Origin: Pseudomonadota bacterium
Lineage (GTDB): Bacteria > Pseudomonadota > Alphaproteobacteria > Rhodospirillales > UBA2165
Length of the DNA: 13,555 nt
Assembly (NCBI GenBank): GCA_027592155.1
Contig: JAQCKY010000011.1
Location: forward strand, 1 to 13,555
Direction of reading: 5' to 3'
Part shown: positions 1-6,722 of the stretch, piece by piece
Layout: each line of letters starts with the position of its first letter
How positions within the stretch are numbered: the stretch's first letter is position 1
The notes under the pieces: generated by a model
What the model was told of the DNA's origin: nothing
The model's database searches: none
What the model saw: only the letters and a program-made list of their open reading frames with translations
Position numbers and translations under genes: made by a program

Positions 1-1
1 C

Positions 2-1744
2 GAGATTCGTCGGATCGGTTTCGTTGGCAATGAGGTATATTCAGATAGCGACCTTCGCAGTGTGGTGCGGACAAAGGAAAGCGCGTGGTATCGCTTTCTG
101 TCGTCAGATGACACCTATGACCCCGATCGCCTGACCTTCGATCGCGAATTGCTTCGCCGGCATTATCTCCGCAAGGGATACGCTGACTTCCGAGTATTGT
201 CCGCGATTGCCGAGCTGGCCCCCGATCGGAAGGGTTTCTTCGTCACCTTCACGGTAGAAGAAGGCGAGCGGTACAAATTTGGAAAGGTTGATGTTTCAGC
301 CGCGCTTCGTGATCTCAGCGCCGACAAGCTGAAGGAGAACGTCGTCATTAAAGAGGGCGACTGGTACAACGCGGATCTTGTTGAGGATGTAATTGCCAAA
401 CTGACCGATGTGGTGGGAACGCTCGGCTATGCATTTGTAGACATTCGGCCGCAGGTGCGCCGTGATCGCGGCGAAAAAACGATCGACGTGACCTTCCGTA
501 TTCAGGAGGGACCTCGGGTCTATGTCGAGCGGATCGATGTAACCGGCAATGTCCGAACGATCGATCCCGTTATTCGTCGTGAGGTCCCGCTTGTGGAAGG
601 AGATGCCTTTAACGCCTCGAAGATGCGTCGGGCGCGACAGCAGATCCGAAACCTTGGCTTTTTTGAAAAGGTGGATGTCACCAACCAGGCTGGTTCAGCG
701 CCCGACAAGACAGTCATCAAGGTCAAGATCGCGGAGCGATCCACGGGTGAAATTTCATTTGGTGCCGGCTTTTCCTCCACGGCCGGTCCTCTGGGCGATA
801 TCGGGATACGGGAGCGGAACCTTCTGGGGAAGGGGCAGGACCTTTTTCTCAGGCTGCAAATCAGCGGGGAGTCGAGTGATATCGATCTACAGTTTACCGA
901 ACCTTATTTTCTAGATCGTAAATTGGCTGCGGGTTTCGACCTGTTTCGGACGACGCGGGATCTCTCGGATGAAAGTTCTTTTGAAAGGCAATCGCTTGGT
1001 ACTGGTCTCCGGATCGGTTACGACCTTTCCGAGCATCTATCCCAAAGATTCCAGTATCGTATAAGTCGTGAGGAAATCACCGATGTTGACAGCGACGCAT
1101 CGTTGGCGATCCAGGAACAGGAGGGGTCGGCGGTAAAGTCAGAGATTAGTGAAACGCTGACCTATGACCGGCGAGATAGCCGCATTGACACGACGGCAGG
1201 CTATATTGCCCGGCACTCAATCGATCTTGCGGGGCTCGGTGGGAGCGTTCGATATATTCGGAACAGAGTAAGTGGCACGCAGTTCTTTCCGATCACCGAT
1301 ACGGTCGTCGGTAGCCTCGGCGGTGGCGCGGGCTACATATTCGGGCTCTCTGATGACGTCCGGATAACGGATGCGTTTTTTCTCGGAGGATCGAATTTAC
1401 GTCGTTTCGCAACCTCAGGCGCAGGCCCGAGAGACATTGTCAGCGACGATGCCGTCGGCGGCAACTGGTTCTACAACGGCGTTGCGCAATTTACCTTTCC
1501 GATCGGTCTGCCAAATGAATTTGGCGTGAGGGGACGGGCGTTTACCGATATCGGCAGCTCGGGAAATACAGATGCAACATTGGGGACCATCTCTGATACA
1601 AAATCCCTTAGGGCCTCGGTCGGTTTTGGTATTACTTGGAAGTCGCCTTTCGGCCCGATAACCATCGATCTTGCGCATCCGGTGCTCAAGGAAGATTTCG
1701 ACGATACCGAACTGTTCAAGTTCGATTTCGGTGCACGGTTCTAG
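2..1744 (+). CDS. bamA: BamA, outer-membrane protein assembly factor (5' end cut off)
   Basis: BamA is the Omp85-family core of the BAM complex, which folds and inserts beta-barrel proteins into the outer membrane. The reading frame is open from base 2, before any plausible start, so the N-terminus (signal peptide and first POTRA domains) lies outside the window; 580 residues are visible. The visible part opens in a POTRA repeat with the typical phrase IGFVGNEVYSDSDLR, followed by two more POTRA units (one starting near YKFGKVDV, the last near VYVERIDVTGN), so these are probably POTRA 3-5. A 16-strand barrel follows from about visible residue 245. The protein ends in Phe with aromatic/hydrophobic alternation (FKFDFGARF), the usual C-terminal beta-signal. 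The loop-6 motif, normally [V/F/L]RG[F/Y], reads LRRF here at 1397-1408. It is first of the operon genes in view, 13 bases before skp. Family assignment is firm; the POTRA numbering is inferred. Confidence 0.97.
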   Translation, partial: EIRRIGFVGNEVYSDSDLRSVVRTKESAWYRFLSSDDTYDPDRLTFDRELLRRHYLRKGYADFRVLSAIAELAPDRKGFFVTFTVEEGERYKFGKVDVSAALRDLSADKLKENVVIKEGDWYNADLVEDVIAKLTDVVGTLGYAFVDIRPQVRRDRGEKTIDVTFRIQEGPRVYVERIDVTGNVRTIDPVIRREVPLVEGDAFNASKMRRARQQIRNLGFFEKVDVTNQAGSAPDKTVIKVKIAERSTGEISFGAGFSSTAGPLGDIGIRERNLLGKGQDLFLRLQISGESSDIDLQFTEPYFLDRKLAAGFDLFRTTRDLSDESSFERQSLGTGLRIGYDLSEHLSQRFQYRISREEITDVDSDASLAIQEQEGSAVKSEISETLTYDRRDSRIDTTAGYIARHSIDLAGLGGSVRYIRNRVSGTQFFPITDTVVGSLGGGAGYIFGLSDDVRITDAFFLGGSNLRRFATSGAGPRDIVSDDAVGGNWFYNGVAQFTFPIGLPNEFGVRGRAFTDIGSSGNTDATLGTISDTKSLRASVGFGITWKSPFGPITIDLAHPVLKEDFDDTELFKFDFGARF

Positions 1745-1746
1745 CC

Positions 1747-1751
1747 AGGAG
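1747..1751 (+). promoter_or_regulatory. Ribosome binding site of skp
   Basis: AGGAG lies six bases before the ATG at 1758, in the short gap after the bamA stop codon. It decides the skp start: the frame is open further upstream, inside bamA, but only this ATG has a good Shine-Dalgarno sequence and is followed at once by a signal peptide. Confidence 0.8.
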
Positions 1752-1757
1752 ATACCA

Positions 1758-2360
1758 ATGTCACGTTTGACATATTCTTTCGCACTGGCGCTGTGGGTTG
1801 CCGCGGCCTCCACGTTACTTGCAAGCGCGCCGTCGAGTGCCCAGACCGATAAGTCGCTGGCTGTCCAGAATATTGGCATCATCGATGTCCAGCGGATTTT
1901 GCAACAATCTCTGGCCTATAAGAGCATCCGGCCGCAGATGACAACCCTCAAGAAGGACTTCGAGCAAAAATTCCGGACTGCCGAAGAAGAATTGCGCTCG
2001 ACAAATAAGGACCTGCAGAGGGAACGGACAATTCTGTCGCCTGATGCCTTCGCTCAAAGACAGCGGGATTTTCGAAAAAGGGTCGATACGGTCCAGCGGG
2101 ATATGCAGGCGGTCAATCGTTTGCTTGATCGCGCCTTGTCGATTTCGGTGGGAAAGATACAACTTGCGGCAAAGGATATTACCGCAACGCTTGCCAAGGA
2201 AATGAAGATCGATCTGATCTTGTCGAATAGCGGGATTACATTTGCCGCGCCGAGGTTGGATCTAACGGATCTGGTTCTGGATCGCCTCAATAAGCGTCTT
2301 CCCAGCGTTAAGGTTGTTTTACCGCCGCCACCAAAAACCTCTGACGACCGCAAAAAGTAG
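1758..2360 (+). CDS. skp: Skp/OmpH-family periplasmic chaperone
   Basis: This is a periplasmic holdase of the OmpH/Skp family. In well-studied members it forms a trimer that cages unfolded outer-membrane proteins on their way to BamA. The protein has 200 residues. Residues 1-28 form a Sec signal peptide: Arg at position 3, a hydrophobic core rich in Ala/Leu, and a likely signal peptidase I site after SSA (residue 28). A short strand segment, NIGIIDVQRILQQS, is typical of the family's trimer body. It is followed by a long charged helical stretch, rich in Lys, Glu, Arg and Gln (about residues 60-135), that would form the coiled-coil tentacles. The C-terminus returns to a hydrophobic segment (IDLILSNSGITF) and a Pro-rich tail. 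The place directly after bamA and seven bases before lpxD is the classical one. Sequence identity within this family is low, so the call rests on architecture plus context. Confidence 0.93.
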   Translation: MSRLTYSFALALWVAAASTLLASAPSSAQTDKSLAVQNIGIIDVQRILQQSLAYKSIRPQMTTLKKDFEQKFRTAEEELRSTNKDLQRERTILSPDAFAQRQRDFRKRVDTVQRDMQAVNRLLDRALSISVGKIQLAAKDITATLAKEMKIDLILSNSGITFAAPRLDLTDLVLDRLNKRLPSVKVVLPPPPKTSDDRKK

Positions 2361-2367
2361 GCGGCCA

Positions 2368-3399
2368 ATGCCGGATCCCCGTTTTTTTCAATCAAAAGGA
2401 CCATTTTCTTTAGAGAATCTGGCGGCAATTGCGAACGCCGAAATTTCCGAAGACGGGGATCACTCTCGTTTGTTCCGGGATGTGGCATCGCTGGATGAGG
2501 CGGGACCAGATGATATCAGTTTTCTCGACAATCCGCGCTACATCGAACAATTCGGAAAAAGCAAAGCCGGTGCGGCAATCGTTCATCCGGATCGCGCGAA
2601 ACAGGCACCTTCGGGGATGTCGCTTCTTCTGACTCCGACGCCCTATCTCGCTTACGCGCTTATTGCGAGGGCCTTCCACCCCGAGGAAGAGAATTTCTCC
2701 GGGATAGACGGTTCCGCAGTAATCCATCCGACAGCGATCGTCGGTGAGGGGTGCTCGATTGGTCCGGGCGTCGTTATCGAAACGGCGGCGGAAATTGGGT
2801 CCGGAACAAGAATTGGCGCTAACTCCGTAATCGGCACGGGCGTGGTGATCGGCGAAAAATGCAGAATCGGCGCCCTGTGTTCTGTTGCCTATTGTCTGAT
2901 GGGAAATCGTGTTCAGCTATATGCTGGCGCTCGTATCGGTGAGGCGGGATTTGGTTTTGCGGTATCGAACAAGGGATTTATTACCGTTCCGCAGCTTGGC
3001 CGTGTTGTTATTGAAGATGACGTGGAGATTGGTGCCAATACGACGATTGATCGCGGCACCGGCCCTGATACGATCATCGGTGCGGGGTGTCGGATCGATA
3101 ATCTGGTGCAGATCGGCCACAATGTGCGACTCGGAAAAGGCTGTATCATTGTCGCGCAGACAGGTATTTCTGGAAGCACGGTTTTGGAAGATCAGGTCGT
3201 TTTGGGTGGTCAGGTTGGAATTGCCGGGCATTTGACGATCGGACGGGGTGCCCAGCTGGGTGCCCAGTCGGGCGTGATGAATGATCTTCCTGCGGGTAAA
3301 CGCTATGCTGGGTCTCCCGCTATACCGGCCCGGCAATGGTTTCGCCAACTGGCATGGGTTAAGAAGATGTCGAAGCAGAAGGCGGGGGCCGATGGATAG
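2368..3399 (+). CDS. lpxD: LpxD, UDP-3-O-(3-hydroxyacyl)glucosamine N-acyltransferase
   Basis: LpxD transfers a 3-hydroxyacyl chain from acyl-ACP to the 2-amino group of UDP-3-O-acylglucosamine, the third step of lipid A synthesis, in the cytoplasm. The protein has 343 residues, close to the usual 340. The N-terminal uridine-binding domain carries DISFLDNPRY (residues 49-58). From about residue 105 the chain becomes a left-handed beta-helix of hexapeptide repeats (IHPTAIVGEGCSIGPGVVIE and onward). His251, in QIGHNV, matches the catalytic base His239 of the E. coli enzyme. His288, in IAGHLTIG, lies 37 residues further on, the same spacing as E. coli His239/His276. The ATG at 2368 was chosen because it gives the family length; the TTG further upstream would lie inside skp. 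The last bases overlap fabZ by eight. Acyl length preference cannot be read from the sequence. Confidence 0.97.
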   Translation: MPDPRFFQSKGPFSLENLAAIANAEISEDGDHSRLFRDVASLDEAGPDDISFLDNPRYIEQFGKSKAGAAIVHPDRAKQAPSGMSLLLTPTPYLAYALIARAFHPEEENFSGIDGSAVIHPTAIVGEGCSIGPGVVIETAAEIGSGTRIGANSVIGTGVVIGEKCRIGALCSVAYCLMGNRVQLYAGARIGEAGFGFAVSNKGFITVPQLGRVVIEDDVEIGANTTIDRGTGPDTIIGAGCRIDNLVQIGHNVRLGKGCIIVAQTGISGSTVLEDQVVLGGQVGIAGHLTIGRGAQLGAQSGVMNDLPAGKRYAGSPAIPARQWFRQLAWVKKMSKQKAGADG

Positions 3400-3856
3400 C
3401 GTTGAGAGTGGGGAGGTCGTAGACCAGATCGATATCGAGCGGATCATGGAATTGATCCCGCATCGATATCCATTTCTGTTGATCGACCGAATGATAGATA
3501 TTGTTCCGGGCGAAAGCGCGACCGGTATCAAAAATGTCACCGTAAACGAGCCATGCTTTCAGGGACATTTTCCGGGGCATCCGATCATGCCTGGTGTTCT
3601 GATCGTTGAATCGATGGCACAGACCTCGGCCGCGCTTGTCATGCAAACCCTTGGTAAGGATGCTGAAGGCCGGGTCGTTTATTTCATGTCAGTCGAAGGC
3701 GCGCGGTTTCGCAAACCGGTGACGCCGGGCGATGTCATGCGGATCAATGTAAAAAAACAGGCACGTCGCGGAAATGTCTGGAAATTCCAAGGGGAAGCCA
3801 CAGTAGAGGGCAACGTTGTTGCCGAGGCGACCTATACCGCGATGATTATGGAGTAG
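3392..3856 (+). CDS. fabZ: FabZ, 3-hydroxyacyl-ACP dehydratase
   Basis: FabZ dehydrates (3R)-hydroxyacyl-ACP to trans-2-enoyl-ACP in type II fatty acid synthesis. It competes with LpxA and LpxD for the same hydroxyacyl-ACP pool, which is why its place among lpx genes is widely conserved. The protein has 154 residues and a hot-dog fold. PHRYPFLLIDR near the N-terminus is a family signature. The active-site helix carries GHFPGHPIMPGVLIVE, with His59 and Glu73 spaced 14 residues apart, as are the catalytic His49 and Glu63 of E. coli FabZ. The ATG at 3392 lies inside the end of lpxD (eight-base overlap) with AGAAGG at 3377-3382 as a plausible ribosome site, so translation is likely coupled. The frame is open upstream but that part overlaps lpxD and has no family similarity. 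It is short and in an lpx context, so FabZ rather than FabA. Confidence 0.97.
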   Translation: MDSVESGEVVDQIDIERIMELIPHRYPFLLIDRMIDIVPGESATGIKNVTVNEPCFQGHFPGHPIMPGVLIVESMAQTSAALVMQTLGKDAEGRVVYFMSVEGARFRKPVTPGDVMRINVKKQARRGNVWKFQGEATVEGNVVAEATYTAMIME

Positions 3857-3866
3857 ACGCGAGCCT

Positions 3867-4667
3867 ATGAGCGATATCCATCCAACAGCCTTGATCGAGG
3901 ACGGCGCCCAGCTAGGCGACAACGTACTGATCGGGCCCTACTGCGTCGTTGGCTCCGACGTCGCGCTGGGAGACGGGGTCCGTCTTATATCCCATGTTGT
4001 TGTAGCCGGTCGAACGACCATTGGGCCGAACACGCATGTGTACCCGTTTGCCTCGATCGGTCATCAGCCGCAGGACATGAAATATCACGGGGAGCCGTCG
4101 ACGCTGGAGATAGGCGCGAACAATATCATCCGTGAGAATGTCACCATGAACCCCGGCACAGAAGGTGGTGGCATGGTGACGCGTGTCGGCAATAATTGTC
4201 TTTTTATGGTTGGTGCTCATGTCGCGCATGACTGCGTTATCGGCAATCACGCAATCTTTGCAAATAACGCGACGTTGGCCGGTCATGTCATCGTAGAGGA
4301 TTATGCCGTTCTGGGTGGTCTTTCGGCGGTTCATCAATTCGTTCGGATTGGACGGCATTCCATGATTGGAGGCATGTCCGGGGTAGAACAGGATGTCATC
4401 CCCTACGGATCGGTGCTTGGCAATCGCGCGCGGCTGGCGGGATTGAATATCGTCGGTTTAAGGCGACGGAAATTTTCGAGGAGCGAGATTGCCGATCTTC
4501 GCAAGGCCTACCGACTTCTGTTTGCCGAGGAGGGATCAATGGCGGAGCGTCTGAACGACGCGTCGGAGATGTATAAAGACAATCGCGCCGTCATGGATAT
4601 CGTCGAGTTTATCCGTGGGGATTCCAGCCGTTCCATCTGTCAGCCGCGAACGGAGCATGGCGGATAA
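3867..4667 (+). CDS. lpxA: LpxA, acyl-ACP--UDP-N-acetylglucosamine O-acyltransferase
   Basis: LpxA acylates the 3-OH of UDP-GlcNAc with a 3-hydroxyacyl chain, the first and reversible step of lipid A synthesis. The protein has 266 residues (E. coli: 262). The N-terminal two-thirds is a hexapeptide-repeat beta-helix starting IHPTALIEDGAQLGDNVLIG. The active-site run VGAHVAHDCVIG holds His118 and His121, with the three-residue spacing of E. coli His122 and the catalytic His125. Further conserved His residues stand in LAGHVIVEDYAVLGG and AVHQFVRIG. The C-terminal part (from about residue 200, starting GLRRRKFSRSEIADLRKAYR) is the helical domain of the family. The start lies ten bases after the fabZ stop; no strong Shine-Dalgarno sequence is seen. 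The end overlaps lpxI by eleven bases. Confidence 0.97.
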   Translation: MSDIHPTALIEDGAQLGDNVLIGPYCVVGSDVALGDGVRLISHVVVAGRTTIGPNTHVYPFASIGHQPQDMKYHGEPSTLEIGANNIIRENVTMNPGTEGGGMVTRVGNNCLFMVGAHVAHDCVIGNHAIFANNATLAGHVIVEDYAVLGGLSAVHQFVRIGRHSMIGGMSGVEQDVIPYGSVLGNRARLAGLNIVGLRRRKFSRSEIADLRKAYRLLFAEEGSMAERLNDASEMYKDNRAVMDIVEFIRGDSSRSICQPRTEHGG

Positions 4668-5484
4668 GCTCGGCATCGTCGCCGGCAGCGGCCAGCTTCC
4701 CGGTCATATCGCGGCGCAGTGCCGTGCGTCCGGACGCGAGCATTACATCGTCGCGATCAAGGGCCATGCCGATCCGGCGATCATTGGCGATACGCCTCAT
4801 AGCTGGATCCGGCTGGGCGAGGGTGGTCGCGGTATCGATCTCTTCCATCAGAACGCCGTTCGGGAAATCGTGTTTGCCGGGGCGGTTCGGCGTCCCAGTC
4901 TGCTGGAGTTGCGCCCCGATGGCCGGACCGCGAAATTCTTTGCCCGCCTCGGAAAGGCCTGGATTGGGGATGATTCCCTGCTCAGCGCGCTCGTGAAAGA
5001 ACTGGAAGTTGACGGATTCAAGGTCGTTGCGCCGGAGACGCTGTTGCAGGACGGCCTCGCTGTCGAGGGGGCCTATGGGCGTCATGTTCCCGACCAGACG
5101 TCAATTAATGATATCGAGCGCGGATTTTCTGTCCTTGCAGTGCTGGCGGCACAGGATGTCGGTCAATCCGTCATTGTTCAGCAGGGTATTGTTCTCGGCA
5201 TCGAAGCGGCGGAGGGAACAGATGCGTTGATCAAACGCTGCGATTCCCTGCATCGCGAGGGGGCCCGTGGCGTCCTGATCAAGGCACACAAGACAGGCCA
5301 GGAACGACGGGTGGACTTGCCTGTCGTCGGTGCGGCAACGATGCGCGCCGCCATCGGTGCCGGTTTGCAGGGGATTGCCATCGAGGCTGGCGGTGCGTTG
5401 GTTTTTGAGCGCGACGAGATGGTGGAACTGGCCGATCGGGCTGGGGTGTTTCTCGTCGGTGTGCGGGCGCCATCCGGTGGCTGA
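4657..5484 (+). CDS. lpxI: LpxI, UDP-2,3-diacylglucosamine pyrophosphatase
   Basis: LpxI hydrolyses UDP-2,3-diacylglucosamine to 2,3-diacylglucosamine 1-phosphate (lipid X) and UMP, the fourth step of lipid A synthesis. It replaces the unrelated LpxH of gammaproteobacteria in alphaproteobacteria, as characterised in Caulobacter crescentus. The protein has 275 residues, the family length. The N-terminus reads LGIVAGSGQLP (family: LGIIAGxGxLP). The conserved C-terminal segment reads KTGQERRVDLP, followed by GLQGIAIEAGGALV. Asp220 in RVDLP probably corresponds to the catalytically important Asp225 of the Caulobacter enzyme. The usual QDRRVDLP has Glu at residue 216 here. The ATG at 4657, inside the end of lpxA, gives the family N-terminus. 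The upstream GTG at 4615 would add 14 residues without family similarity, but the GGAG before ATG 4657 is only one base away, so the start is probable rather than certain. Confidence 0.94.
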   Translation: MADKLGIVAGSGQLPGHIAAQCRASGREHYIVAIKGHADPAIIGDTPHSWIRLGEGGRGIDLFHQNAVREIVFAGAVRRPSLLELRPDGRTAKFFARLGKAWIGDDSLLSALVKELEVDGFKVVAPETLLQDGLAVEGAYGRHVPDQTSINDIERGFSVLAVLAAQDVGQSVIVQQGIVLGIEAAEGTDALIKRCDSLHREGARGVLIKAHKTGQERRVDLPVVGAATMRAAIGAGLQGIAIEAGGALVFERDEMVELADRAGVFLVGVRAPSGG

Positions 5485-6667
5485 CAGCGAAAGACCACCG
5501 CTCAAGCTTTATTTTATTGCCGGTGAACCGTCAGGGGATCTATTGGCAGGGCGTCTGATGGCGGCGATCAAGCGGATGGCGGATGGCCCGGTTTCGTTTG
5601 ACGGCGTCGGCGGCGAAACGATGGAGCGCGAAGGGCTCAAGAGCCTGTTCCCAATGCGCGAACTCTCGATCATGGGAGTTGCCGAGATCTTGCCCAAGGG
5701 GTTCCATCTTATTCGGCGAATGCGGCAGACCGCCAAAGACATTCGGAGGATTCATCCCGATATCCTGGTAACGGTGGACGCACCGGCCTTTTGCTTCGGT
5801 GTCATCAAGAGGCTGGGCGGTTTTCCGGTAAAGAAAATCCACTATGTGGCGCCGACAGTCTGGGCATGGCGACCAAAGCGGGCGGAAAAATTTGCACTTG
5901 TCTTCGATCATTTAATGACACTTTTGCCCTTCGAGCCGCCTTTTTTTGAGAAAGTAGGGCTAAAGACGACCTTTGTCGGCCATTCGGTGATTGAGGCGGG
6001 TGTCGAAAAAGCCGACGGGATCGTATTCAGAGCCCATCACGGCATCGCGCAGGATGTTCCATTGCTATGCGTTCTGCCGGGTAGTCGCATGGGGGAGGTC
6101 TCGCGCCACCTAGGTCCCTTCGGCGAGGCCGTCGCACGTCTTCACAAGGAACATCCGACGCTTTGCATTGTCATGCCGACCGTTCCGGCGATCGCTGAGT
6201 TTGTTCGGTCGGAAACGCGATCATGGACACTTCCGGTCATCATTGTTGAGAATGAGCCGGAACGATTTGCAGCGATGGCGGCGTCAAATGTCGCCTTGGC
6301 AGCATCCGGAACCGTGGCGTTGGAGCTTGCGATTGCGCGGACCCCGAGCGTTATCGCATACCGTGTTCATCCTCTCACACATTGTATCGTCAAACGACTG
6401 ATAAGAGTTCAATACGCTAATTTGGTAAACCTGCTGCTGGACAGGGGGGTTATCCCTGAGTTTCTTCAGGAAAGATGCCGGGCCGGGTTACTCGCGGAGG
6501 CGGTGAACAGGCTTCTGGTGGAGGAGGGCGCGCGATCTGCTCAGGTCACCGCCTATGACGCGGCGATTGAAATGCTTTCAGCCGGCGGTAAGACACCAAG
6601 TGACGAAGCGGCGGCGTGCGTCCTCGGAATGATCCCCAACGAGCCGTCAAACAAAAGGGCGCTTTAA
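5477..6667 (+). CDS. lpxB: LpxB, lipid A disaccharide synthase
   Basis: LpxB is a GT19 glycosyltransferase of GT-B fold. It joins UDP-2,3-diacylglucosamine and lipid X, the product of the LpxI encoded just upstream, into the beta-1,6 disaccharide, on the inner face of the inner membrane. The protein has 396 residues. Signatures in order: LKLYFIAGEPSGD (residues 9-21), VTVDAPAFCFG with Asp101 matching the region of E. coli Asp98, APTVWAWRPKRAEKFA, LLPFEPPFFEKVGL, VLPGSRMGEVSRH, and the nucleotide-sugar segment ASGTVALELAIARTPSVIAY followed by QYANLVNLL. There is no ATG near the N-terminal motif. The GTG at 5477 gives the right length and overlaps the lpxI stop by eight bases, suggesting translational coupling; GTG 5459 is the alternative. 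The stop codon sits in the loop of the terminator hairpin. Confidence 0.96.
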   Translation: MADSERPPLKLYFIAGEPSGDLLAGRLMAAIKRMADGPVSFDGVGGETMEREGLKSLFPMRELSIMGVAEILPKGFHLIRRMRQTAKDIRRIHPDILVTVDAPAFCFGVIKRLGGFPVKKIHYVAPTVWAWRPKRAEKFALVFDHLMTLLPFEPPFFEKVGLKTTFVGHSVIEAGVEKADGIVFRAHHGIAQDVPLLCVLPGSRMGEVSRHLGPFGEAVARLHKEHPTLCIVMPTVPAIAEFVRSETRSWTLPVIIVENEPERFAAMAASNVALAASGTVALELAIARTPSVIAYRVHPLTHCIVKRLIRVQYANLVNLLLDRGVIPEFLQERCRAGLLAEAVNRLLVEEGARSAQVTAYDAAIEMLSAGGKTPSDEAAACVLGMIPNEPSNKRAL

Positions 6668-6680
6668 GGGCGCCCTTTTG
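6652..6680 (+). terminator. Hairpin terminator overlapping the lpxB stop codon, probably bidirectional
   Basis: A perfect 11-base-pair inverted repeat (CAAAAGGGCGC at 6652-6662, GCGCCCTTTTG at 6670-6680) encloses a seven-base loop that contains the lpxB stop codon. Read on the + strand, the 3' arm ends in TTTT. Read on the - strand, the 3' arm is followed by TTTG, giving TTTTGTTTG. It therefore fits a rho-independent terminator serving both lpxB and the convergent gltA. The last five codons of lpxB form the left arm. Confidence 0.85.
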
Positions 6681-6691
6681 ATGGAATAGCG

Positions 6692-6722
6692 GTACCGATC
6701 AGGGGCGTGTCTTGATCGGTAC
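6692..6722. repeat. Perfect inverted repeat spanning the gltA stop codon
   Basis: GTACCGATCA (6692-6701) and TGATCGGTAC (6713-6722) are exact reverse complements with an eleven-base loop. One arm encodes the end of the conserved citrate synthase C-terminus (VPI); the other begins at the gltA stop codon and runs into the 3' untranslated region. Neither strand shows a T-run after the arm, so a simple rho-independent terminator is unlikely. A 3'-end stability hairpin on the gltA mRNA is a possible role (inference). Confidence 0.7.

Noticed and set aside
2700..3330. Periodic similarity within lpxD (and within lpxA) suggesting a DNA repeat
   Set aside because: The periodicity is that of protein hexapeptide repeats forming the beta-helix; the DNA itself does not repeat.
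2917..3540. Open frame of 207 codons on the - strand across lpxD and fabZ
   Set aside because: It is antisense to two genes with all catalytic residues in place; no family similarity is visible.
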